From assembly GCA_024516155.1 (NCBI GenBank), contig JAJJXM010000004.1, positions 310,001 through 374,000 on the forward strand: a stretch of DNA of 64,000 bases. Reading direction: 5' to 3'. The notes beneath the pieces were generated by a model. That model worked only from the letters and a program-made list of their open reading frames with translations. It searched no databases and was not told the origin of the DNA. The position numbers and the translations under genes are program-made. The DNA is from Pyronema omphalodes. Taxonomy: Eukaryota > Ascomycota > Pezizomycetes > Pezizales > Pyronemataceae. Positions 37,200 to 47,810 of the stretch are shown in pieces. Each line of letters opens with the position of its first letter. Positions within the stretch are counted from its first letter, which is position 1.

Positions 37200-37778
37200 T
37201 TAAGCCGTATCCATCGCCTCCCCCGCCATCCCCGTCTCCTTCTCCAAATAAAACATCAAAAAAATCCTACACTCCTTAACCTCCTTCGTAACATCCTCCC
37301 CCGCCGTCTTAACCTGATAATCCTTATAACTCCTATACGGGGTTCCTGCAGCTCCCAATACCACAACATGCCCCGTTCCATCCGGTCTCAAATAAGCCAC
37401 ACCCACCTTCTGTCTCGGCACACTCAACTTCTGCCTCGCAAACACCGCCTCCGGTATTCCCTGCGGTCTATTTCTAATCGGCCCTCCTCCACCACTGGAC
37501 CCTTGCTTCTCGGTATACTTCACAGCAATAAACTTATGACCAGTACGTTCCAAGGTTTCTTGGATTTCCTCAATAGATAATCCAGCGGCATTAGGGTTTA
37601 GGGTTAACCCGAGACGTGTAAGAAGGGTTTTTGCATCGGTGCCTAATAATACCGACATCGTGACTAGTGAACAGTTGTTCAGGAGTTTGTCTGGGTTGTA
37701 CCGAGAGCGCACTTCGATACCCGCGCTGCTGAGACCGTTGGAGAGGGAGATTAGTTGCGTTTCGATGTTGTTGGACAT
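37200..37778 (-). CDS. Small protein, possible papain-like fold (C/H pair)
   Basis: A single exon of 192 aa from ATG at 37778. A Cys at 36 in LLNNCSLVTMSVLLG sits at the start of a helix, and a His at 137 in RPDGTGHVVVLGA begins a strand, with about 100 residues between. This order and spacing (NC-helix ... GHV-strand) recall papain-fold domains such as the Tox-PL group, in which Cys and His form the catalytic dyad. The similarity is weak and rests on motif shape only. The middle contains a helical LSIEEIQETLERTG segment and a Gly loop (about 94-99). There is no signal peptide or membrane segment, so it is probably cytosolic. It converges on PARP at its 3' side. If not a peptidase-like protein, it is simply an uncharacterised fungal protein. 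Confidence 0.55.
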   Translation of the reverse strand: MSNNIETQLISLSNGLSSAGIEVRSRYNPDKLLNNCSLVTMSVLLGTDAKTLLTRLGLTLNPNAAGLSIEEIQETLERTGHKFIAVKYTEKQGSSGGGGPIRNRPQGIPEAVFARQKLSVPRQKVGVAYLRPDGTGHVVVLGAAGTPYRSYKDYQVKTAGEDVTKEVKECRIFLMFYLEKETGMAGEAMDTA

Positions 37779-38453
37779 GGTGGGTTGGGGTGGGGCTGTT
37801 GATGGGAGGAGGTGGTTTGGTGGATGGGATGGGATGGGATGGATTTGGGGCTTGAGGGTGGGTGGTAGTTGGGGTGTTTTATAGATGGGATAGAGAGATG
37901 TAGATACTAGTAGACCCGGGCCTCGGGGTTCAGGTTGGAGATACGAATGATTTACCCCGCATGCAACACTATAGTTGATGATCGGCGGTGATCTCGTATC
38001 GAGCTTGATGAGGATGCAGAAAGGTCGATGAGACCGTCGATCCCTACTATGTAACTATTTACGTACATATAGGGCTTCAGAAATTGGCCTATTTTAGATG
38101 CATACGCTACGGATACTCCACTCAGCCAGCTGAAGAGAGAAGTAATCGGACGTTAAGTCGAATTTATGACGTCATTGCACATCGTAGGCTTTTAATTCGA
38201 CTGTCTCAGCTCGGGGATACAATTTGCGTGGTTTAGGTGAATCTATACGTGTCATGGCATTAACGCCACGGTATGGTGAGGTTTGGGGTTTGGATTACCG
38301 ATTATGAAATGTCGAGTAATATCTAGCAGTTATTGTTTTAGCGATATTTTTTACGTAAATTGTTTATCGGAGAAATAGCACCCGGTTATCTTCAAAAGTA
38401 AGAAAATCAAGAAATTATGTCATTAAATCAGTACCTCATCTCCTGAGTCCAAA
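37779..38453. other. Intergenic spacer
   Basis: About 675 bp with G-rich repeats (GGGAT)n near 37825-37840 that are probably the promoter and leader of the 192-aa gene, and AT-rich sequence that is the 3' flank of the sacsin-like gene. No gene seen. Confidence 0.55.
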
Positions 38454-41400
38454 CTACCCTATCGTACGAAACCTCCCAGCCTTCCCAATCCCCTCCTCCA
38501 CGTTCTTCTCCTTCTCCTTTCCCTTCCCAGTCGTCAACCCCAAACTTAACCTCCCCCAATCCTCTCTCCCTTTCAACGCTGTCTCCAATTCCTGCATCTC
38601 CCAAACATCCGCAACAACTCTCCACTCCCCCCATCTAGCCTTCGTCGGTAATCGTCTAGTATAACACCACTCTATCACCTTCCTAACCGTTTCTCCCTTG
38701 ACCTCTAGCTCTCTCTCTTGCTGATTCCCATCAAAGATCCTCTTCCAGTATTTACTGGCCGCTGCCAACACCACTCTATGTGCCTTAACCTTCTCCCCAG
38801 ATATATTAAGCTCAATATCACAAAACCTCCCCTTGATCCACAGCTCCGCAAGTGGTGACGGCGGTGGATGAACCCCTAATGCGGCTAACAAGCGTGGATG
38901 AGAATTTAAGATCGAGTCAGGTGATAAAGATACTCGTAAAGTTGGAGTATCGACAAAGCTATCAGAAGATAGCGTGGCCGAGTTGAGCCAGAGGCGTCCA
39001 GAGTCATTGAACAGGAGATCGGTACCATGGGTGGCAAGGTGCCGGTAAACTGTGGAGACATCGGAGATGTATGCCTCCGCAGGAGTGGTGGAATTCCAGC
39101 CGGTGCTTAGGTAGCGGAGGTGGGCGATTAGGATGTCTTCAGTTGGGATGCCGGAGGAGGGCGTTTGGGAGATTATCTTGGATGGGGGTGTTGAGGCATA
39201 GAATACGCACTATCTGTGTTAGCAGTGATACTGAAGGAAAGGTAGTTCGGGATACGAACTTGGCTCCAGCAAACGTCGAGGTATTCAGGTAAGATTAGTT
39301 CATGGAAGGAGTTGAAGGGTCGACGATTGGCGAGAGAGTTCATCCGGATCTGTCTAAATCGAGGTTGATGGGATATCCAGTTACGCTTTGTGGGGATGAA
39401 ACATATACGGAGTAAGCGCTCCATTAAGTCTGCTTCTTCGTCCCAGTTGGAGCAGAGGGTCTGGTAAACGGTATCAGCATCTTCCTGGAGCTGCATGTCG
39501 GGGTTGGTTTTCCAGCCGGTGTCTAGAAGCCCTCTAATCTGGATCTGCTTTGCGGCTGTAATGAAATCAAAGGATGATGGCGTGGTTCGAAGACCACTGT
39601 CTTTATCCCAGAATTTTCGAATGGCTGGATGAAGAAATTTATCCGCTTCGATGCCGCGGAATGCTGCTGTGAAGAAACGGTTCCGGTGGTCGTAAAGATC
39701 ATCAACCTTTCGGTACTTTAAGTTGATATCGATGGCAAGTGACCATTCCTGAGGAAGCTCCGGAATTACTTGTAGAACCGCTGACAAAAAAGAAGAGTAG
39801 TTGTTAACTTCCTCTTCACATAACTTATGCTGAGCGATTTCATGAAGGAGATACTGCTTCATAAACGTAACCGCATCCATAGGACGAACTCCAAACCAAA
39901 GCAATGTTTTGTTGAAAGATGTCCCCGGGACTGGGAGAATGAGTCTTTCGTAAACCTCGATCCATGATAAGAAAAGCTTCGGATGTGGTAAAATGATAGC
40001 GTTGATAGCCGGAATAAGTTTCCCGCTGACATTTTCCCACAGCGGTAACTGACGAAGCATCTTCAAAACTCCTCCATACTTTGCACCGCCCGCCAACTCC
40101 ATGTCCTTGAATGCCGTAACACACAGTTGTCTCATTGCTCTAAGATCTGCCTCATTCAAAACCTTGCTAACAAAGTTCTCCAACGTAACCTGCTGCTTAA
40201 AAGCCAGCTGACTCAGCGACCTCACAAACCTCGTCATTCCCGTAACACTCTGCAACATCTCCGTCGAAACTCCGGCCCTGGGGAAAGTAGTATCATGCAC
40301 CAAATAAAGCCCCGGGATCTTTTTACACATTTCCAATTCCGACGGATTCATGGGTGCAAGAATGGCCGGGGATTCCTCAAAATATTTCGGTGTAATTATT
40401 TCCGTCTCGTCACCCTTATCAGCAATGAAGACTGGAAGGTCACCGAAATGAGTTTGATCAAACCCAACCTCCCGATTAACAACCGTCCATATCCATTCCA
40501 AAAATTCATGCGCTTCGGGATTATCCGGATCCAGCTCGACGTCATCTAATATCCTTGGAAAATCTTGTGAGGATAGACATTTGACATTACAGTTTACCTC
40601 TAGTAGCTTCTTAATGACTTCCCGGCTGAGTCCTGGATGAAGGGTTTCGTCCTCAATCATATCAAAAAGCACATGGTAGCGACTGTTGAAGACGAAGTAA
40701 CACTAAACACGTTAGCGTCCGGGGTTTTCTTAATCACAGTGCATCACTAACCTCTTCATCCTCATGACCCTTCATAAACCGTAAAGTTCCCAGAGTTTTA
40801 TCTGCTAAAGGTAAACATACACATCCATCCAAGTCCCATAAATCTTGTTCATAACCCAGAAACGCAAACTCCAGAATGACATTAATAGTTTGACAGCTGA
40901 AGCTTTCTTTCTCGCATATATCCATTAGCGCAGCCTCTGCTTCGTCCATTTGTAGAATATCTCGGACAAAAGCCGGGTCTACGTTTTTCACATCTCCTAA
41001 TGGACTGGTAATAAACGAAGGTGGTCGAACAACAACTTTAATGCCGAGTGTACGAAAAAGTGTCGATAATGGCTGACTTATTTGGTGAGGCGTGGTATCA
41101 AATACTGCTTCTCGGAATGAAACTGGCTCCATGGAATCTCGAGAAACAAAAAGTTTTAAATCTGTATTTCGAATGTGCTCCCAGAATAACTGATAGTCAT
41201 TGGGCCAGAAGCTGTACACTGCTTCACCTAGCTGTGGTGAAAGATGCGCCAGTAGTTCAAAGTATTTATAAACCAGGTGTTCGTTATCCAGGGATAGAGA
41301 GTTTGCGATATCTGGGAGATACATATGCACCGGTAAATCCGTCTGTAGCCCTCGGAACTGTGCATTCAACAGCTGGCCAATGAGCCTTGATTGTGTCGAG

Positions 41401-44400
41401 CTGTCGCCGCTATTTCGAACTCGGGCGGCAATCTCACACTCTTCTTCATCTGAAGATCCATCCCAGTTGTCATGCCTATGATTTATAGAACTACAGATAA
41501 TCATCCAATGGCTCCTCGAGGTATCCTGTAGATCAGTCCGGGTGATCACTGCCGTATCAACCGTACTTTTCTCCGAAATCCTTTCCTCCATAGTAATCAG
41601 CTTCTGCAATTTCCATCCAGTCAGGTCTTCCGCGGAATATCGGATACTTGATATTCGTTTTGCAAATAATAGTGCCGTTTCCGCTTGTGTTACGTGTTCG
41701 GCCATGAGTTTTGGCATTGTTGAACTATCCCAAGTTTCATTAAGCTCAAGCATGATAACTGTACCACGAAATCTATCGTCGTCTAGATCAAAGTCCCGGA
41801 TTCCTATGAAGGGGAGAAGCTGAGTGATGTACTTTTCTCGCATAGATGGTAAATCTGACTGTAGTGCGACGCAGCTGTCGCCATGTTGGAAGTCGAACAG
41901 TATAAACGATTGATCTGACATGATCTGAATAGAGGTGCATCCAAAACCGGTTCCCAAGAGCTGCCAGAAAGTTTCACCACCAGGCTCAACTAATGATTCT
42001 AGCTGATTCTCGTCTATAGTTCCATTTGTGATTAAGAAGAGTTGAGAATTGTTATTTGGTTTCCATTCTGCAAAAGTGGTGCCATCAAGGTTGTCAACGT
42101 ACGATAGGAGACATCCTAATACTTCATATGGTTCATAATTTGTATCCAATTCTCCATCGGATGTTTCATGAATATATACCGGAGCTATTACCGCAACTTC
42201 AGGAGCCGGGACTTCATCGGTCTTCTCCTCAACAATAACCGGATGAACAGCCATCCTGACCGAGTTGAACCTGCTATTGTTCCCGGAAGCGATAACCACC
42301 TGTAATTCCGGGATTCCCATAACCTTGACTGCCACTTCGGTAACTTCCGGATGTACAAACCTCACCTCCTCCCCGGCAAGCCTTGGTTCGTCTGCCACCA
42401 GCTCCTTCGGAAACCTCAATATCCCCCTCCAATCCGGCACCATAAAACCGCTATAATCCTCATCTGGGTAAAGCCTTGAAGCAACATTACAGACAGCCAC
42501 CACAACCCTCAACTTATCTCCCGCCACTGGCTGATCAGCTTCCTTCATCCCCTCCACAACTCCCTTCAACTTCTCCCAACTCGGTTGTTCCTGTACCCCT
42601 ACCTGTCTCAACAGCTCCGCCCAATGAATTATCTTCTTATCAACCGTTCCAAAAACCGGTTCCAACTCCTCAAAATCCCGAAAGAAAACCTCCCCAGGCA
42701 TTAGCCACGACCCTCTTGTCGTAGGTACCCACTTCATCCCCATCAACCCCTCTGCATACCCTCCATCCAGCTTCTCCGAGGATAAATACTCCAGCACCCT
42801 ACCCAAACCGTCCACATCCCCTCGCTCTACTAATCCCTCCACCTGACTCTTAACTACCTCTACCCCCAGCAGTGAATCCCATCCAAAAGCCTTCCCCCAA
42901 TGCACCCCCACATCGAAGCCCACAATCGGAAGCGCATATCCCGCAACTTCCCGCCATCTTTGATCTCTCACTTCCGTGGGTGCATATAATCCCAACACTC
43001 CCTGGTAAGTAGCAGGTACCCACCTCCCCTCTCTGCAGCGTATCTCGGCTATCTCCTCCATTCCAATTGTAGTCTTGAGCAGGGCCTCTGCCCTATCCGC
43101 AATCTCTTCCACAGGAAATGTATGTACAAGCGACGTGTAAACCGCTATCCTTTCCAACACCAGGTCAATAGAGATATTGCTCACCATCCCTAGCGTCTCT
43201 AATTGGGCAGTGAATTTCTCGACAACAGGTAAGTCAGGCCAAATAAATTCGTTGTCAAAGAATAGTCCTCTAAGCATTTCGCTCGAGGGGTTTACGCATT
43301 TACTGGGCCGCGAGAGACGTCGGGTACTGCCGTCGATACTGGAACAGGGGATGAAGGGGATTTCTTTTAGTTTTTCGATATCTGGTTCTTTGAGATGTTG
43401 GAAGTTCTCGAGGATGAGGATACAGAGACGGGGAGTGATATGGGTTAGTAATATCCCGGTGGTAAGGGAGGGGATAACATAGTCGGATAGCAAGGTGGAC
43501 TCTGACGGACAGGTGGCTAGGTTGAAGAGTTCGAGTAACTCGCGCATGGCGGGACAGTCCCGGGGGATGTTGAGGTATGCCACTTCCGGAGTCTCGGGGA
43601 CAGCGGGAGGCATGCAGACAGCGATGTAGCGAGTCGAGGGGGAGAGGGGAATCCAGTTTGTCGTGGTCCCGGAAGAAGTGTTATGGATTTCTTCGAAAAG
43701 GGGGAGGGAGCGGAGTTGAGAGCTGGTAGATTCGAGTGAGGTTGTATGATCTATGAGTTTGGCGAGTTCAGCGATAAGCTGGTATTTCTGAGAAGTGGTG
43801 AGGGATGTGACGAAATCAAGAGAATTAGAGAGCCAGTGAATGGCGTGTTGAAAATTTCCAGAATCCCAGAGCTGTTGATGGTACGATAGTAAATGGTTTG
43901 CGTCTTCTGGGAAATCTCGATGCAAAACTAAAATATCAGACCTGCTTGGTCCACGTTCTAAAAGTGATAAAACATAAGAACCGAAAGAAGAACTAGGATT
44001 TGCCAAATTAAGTGGGAGTGAACATGTATCCGGCAAAATTTGGTGGTACTTTTGACCTTCTAATGGAATCAACCACAACCCCTTTAAATGCACCATTATT
44101 TCCTCCGAATCGGGAAGATTTGAAATCCACTCCCAAAACTCATTCACGAACCCCGGGAACTCTGGTCCAAAACATGAACCATCAATTGTTATGCGTTGGT
44201 CAGTAAGATTCTGAAAGTAAAAGCTCTTAAGATATTCCGCCATGTCTTTTACCGTCCATGATTCGAGACTTCCCTTGAGCTTATCATTTTGTAAGCTCTG
44301 TAGCTTTAGAAAGGCCCGGTTTGATATTCGCCGGATATCAACCATTGCATACGAATTTTTGCTGAATAAACGTATCTCTCGCTCATCAGAGGGAAGATTG

Positions 44401-45946
44401 AGAGATGATAAATAACTGAGCGATTTCCACTCTCCATCGCATGTCGGAATGAGCGGGATCCCTATTAGATAATCAAAGGTTTCATTGAGGGGTCGACTGA
44501 GGAGATAGTCTAATAGAGCACCCTTGATATCGTCTTCCAGCTCAACAAGATTATCCAGATGTCTAGCTAAGAAAACCGATAAAGCAACCGGTGTTAGAGT
44601 TTTGCGATTTGTATTCATTCTCTCGATTGTATCGTAAATATCATCCGGGACATGAGCCAACTGAAAATCCAACCGAGCGAGTCCTCTCTCTAATAGTCGC
44701 AGATGTTGAAGATGTTGATTACCCACAATTAGTCTCGTATTTTGGTCAATTAAGCGAGATATAAAGACGTCTGATATGCCCTTTAGTCCTAACGCCGTTG
44801 GCCACAAGGATAGATTTCTCTCAAATATGGCGTTAAAAACGTGATAATATATTTTCCCTATCGTTCCATCTGATGAAGGTTTCGGCCAGTATCGGAAGTA
44901 ATCATTTGACACAGCTTCTGATGTTCGGAGCTTTGGCGAAATATCCAGCAAGAATGTCACCCAGCATTCTGCCACTAATTCTTCCGGACTGGGCAATTCA
45001 CGGAGCTGAGATGAGCGGTAGCTCAAGACGCTATTCTCCTGTCGCTCTGTAAGACCATCAATTGACTGAAAGCTGCCGTAAATATGAACTGGTTGTCCAG
45101 TTTCAGAAGGCGATGGTAACGGATTCAATATCCTCCCAGAGAAATCCCTTTCTTTATCACCCATAGGCGTGAGTAACACAGCAATCCCAACCCCCGGATT
45201 CTGGCCATGTAAACTTACACACCACTCCGTTGTCGAAGCCTTATAAGTTCCAACTGATCTCACAACCTCGGTACGATAAAGAAACCCCTTCTCTATCCCC
45301 GGTGACTGGGCCTCCATCAACGCCACTCGATATCCTCTCGCAGCTGTTGGAATCCTCGCTCTTGTAATCCTACTATCTCCCATAATCCTCAATTCAATGG
45401 CATTTACATGCTTCAAGAACAGAAGGTACATATCCAATTCCTGCCCCAGTGTCTGAAACAGACCAGCGACTTCATCAACGAAAATCCGAGGGTGACCGAA
45501 TTTTCTGAAAATCTCATCATTCGCAAGTGGTATATCGATTATGATCTCGGGGAAAGTGTAAGAAGGCTCCGAAGTCCCACGGCTACTGGAGGATAAGGGA
45601 CCATCGAGACGATCGGGGGATCGATATTCCCGACGAGGAGAGATGGGGACTATTGCGCTGTTGCGACGGTATTCGAGCAGTTCTTCGTAACGGCCATCGC
45701 AGGAAAAAGAAAGGCAGGGCTCGCAATCGGATGTATGTTCGAGGATGGCTTCCTGAATATTGTTTAGTAGTGCAGATGAAATATGAGAGGATTTGGTCGC
45801 ACGAATGAGTGAACACCAGCTTGATCGGCTAATAGTAAGTAATGGCGAAATAATGAGAGTGCGTCCTCTTCGTCAACGGAGGATAGGCTTGGAGGAACAA
45901 AAGGTGTGTTGTATGGCGCATTATAGGCTGCGTTTGGAGTGAACAT
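38454..45946 (-). CDS. Giant sacsin-like protein with C-terminal BTB/POZ domain
   Basis: Four exons on minus (45946-45803, 45752-40752, 40702-39260, 39209-38454) with introns of 49-50 bp keep one frame: 2447 aa. Exon 2 alone is 5001 nt. Sacsin-type HATPase-derived regions occur twice. Near residues 110-200, TYTFPEIIIDIPLAND-like then DMYLLFLKHVNAIEL matches the second half of a sacsin repeat. At about 1250-1450, LLSYVDNLDGTTFAEW, GTGFGCTSIQIMSD, RFRGTVIMLEL and ALLFAKRISSIRYS follow the full repeat order. The canonical ATP-binding box (QNADDAGA) is replaced in the second repeat (YVDNLDGTT) and not found in the first. The C-terminal BTB domain (about 2315-2405; FCDIELNISGEKVKAHRVVL) suggests a cullin-3 adaptor or dimerisation. 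The first exon/intron boundary is the least certain. The inferred role is a chaperone-like scaffold in proteostasis. Confidence 0.85.
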
Positions 45947-46101
45947 ATTCGCGGTGGTGGTGGAACAGGCTGTGGGTGAGCACAGTTGCTATTTGTGGTA
46001 GGGAAATTATTGCTACCTCTATCTCTCAAATAATACAATCCATCCATGCAGAATAACCAAAGAAAAACATGTAAAATCAATTATATTATGGGTGTAAGTA
46101 A

Positions 46102-47038
46102 TCATTTCTGAGCATCCGGTAGCGTATACCCTCTCGACATGAAATCGGTATTTCTACCCTCCAATTTCTTATCTCCCTGTTTAGTAAAGAGACTCTTTAC
46201 ACTATCACTCATCCCGGATCTGCGCTGCTGGTTCTTAATTTCCTGGTCTTGTAATACCTTCGCTGTTAGCGCCGCCGCTGCAGCATTTCTGATTCCCGAC
46301 TCCTTTGGCTTCTTTGCTTTTGTCGAGCCTTCATCCCCTTCTATAGCACCATTCTTTCTCTTCTTGCTCTTTTTATCCGCCAGCTTCTTAAGAGAATGTG
46401 ATAAGCTATTTGCCGCATGTGCCTTTATTCGCTCCTGTAGTCTTTCGATATCCTTCTGCTCCTCCGGGTTAATCGGTATCACATCGATCTCATCATATGG
46501 CTTCGTGCACTATTTTACCATCAGCTTGGCTCCAATAATCTAGGAAGGGAAACACTACCACTAGACATCCATTCTCTGTACTCCCCACCTCTCTCACTGC
46601 ACTCTCTGCCAACGCATGGCCACAGGGCACAATATAAACCGCCTTAACACCCTGTCCCAGCTCTTTTCTTGACACCGGACAAACCCATCTCTCCTTCCTT
46701 CCGCTCTCCGTGTCCTTCTCCTCCTCTTCTAGCACCTCAAATTTCACCTCCACAACATCCTTCAAGCTCTTAACTCTACCCTGTAGCACCTCCTCTCCAT
46801 CCCCATACACCTCTGTGCCTCTTAGTAGCCACTCCAATATCGCATCTTTATTATACAATCGTCCAAGCGAGTCGGAAACCACCGGTGTAGCTAGAGGTCG
46901 CTTTGAGAGCTGACAGGTTGACCAGCGGTATTGTCGGGTTTGTGCTTGAGTATCCCGGACTTGGGAGTGAGTAGGGTTTTTGGCGGCTTCTTTGACAAGT
47001 TCCCGGCGGGTAGGGATACTTCCTCCATCATTACCCAT
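46102..47038 (-). CDS. rtf2: Replication termination factor 2 (RTF2) homologue
   Basis: Exon 1 is 47038-46559 and exon 2 is 46509-46102, with a 49-bp GTAGTG...ATAG intron; the product is 295 aa. The hallmark N-terminus MGNDGGSIPTRRELVKEAAK is present. A degenerate RING (C2HC2 type) follows: STCQLS, VSDSLGRLYNKDAI, WVCPVSRKEL, VPCGHALAESAV and, across the splice site, CLVC with PYDEIDVIPINP. The C-terminal third is Lys/Ala-rich and disordered (KKLADKKSKKRKNG, nuclear signal). In fission yeast Rtf2 stabilises paused forks at the mating-type barrier; in other eukaryotes it regulates replisome and spliceosome functions. It lies tail to head with the sacsin-like gene: 155 bp separate its stop from the start codon of the sacsin-like gene, so that promoter must be compact. 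Confidence 0.92.
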
Positions 47039-47810
47039 GGTGGCTGTGGTTGTATAAAAGGCCGCTGGAGAATGGGTTTGAAGGCGCGGGTTGGTTGTCT
47101 TGCTTGTCGCGTGTAGCGTCGCGAGTTTCGATGAGTGGTGAGTGCGCGTGGTGGAAATAAGCTATGGCTTGGCGATGGCGGATCTTCAAGAACGGGGATC
47201 GCCGGGGGATGAACTCTCGATATGTACCTGGCTTTTATCCAAGGGTGGCAAATCGGAATCATGTGATATCACCCAGCGATCTTAATCATGTCAATGGGTG
47301 TCCTGAGCATTAGGGAAGAAAACACGCACGGCACAATATACAGTGTGTTGAACTCAGTGACCATGACCGGAGGCGGAGAATAGTCAAGTATCAGGGCTGT
47401 GGATTATGGACCTGAGCTTGCTTGTCTTTCTCGTACTCCTCTAAAAGAAGCCGAAATGACTTGTCCCCAGATTTACCCTGTTGATGTTTCGTTCTCCAGG
47501 TTGTATCGCAAGTTTTCCCCACAACGCCAGAATAGAACTGAGGACGAAATATCGAGTCGACCTTCAATTGTTACTTCATTATGAGTCGAGTTATAGCTAC
47601 AAATGATCACCTTATCATTGCTATGTACTCCACCCGCAGATGCAAAATTATCTTTTGTATCAAGTTTACATTATTGGTTATTTATCTTGCTTGTTCACTT
47701 TTGTCAGGGACCATGATTTGAGAATTCTGAATCATCTATTATTATCTTTTACGCTTTGATAAGCAAACTATAAAATATTGTCTTTCCTATGCACCATCCT
47801 CTGCGCTTCA
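47039..47810. other. Intergenic spacer between RTF2 and RINT1/Tip20 genes
   Basis: This stretch holds the RTF2 promoter and leader, followed by the 3' flank of the next minus-strand gene. The open frames here are short and unconserved in appearance. No gene seen. Confidence 0.55.
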
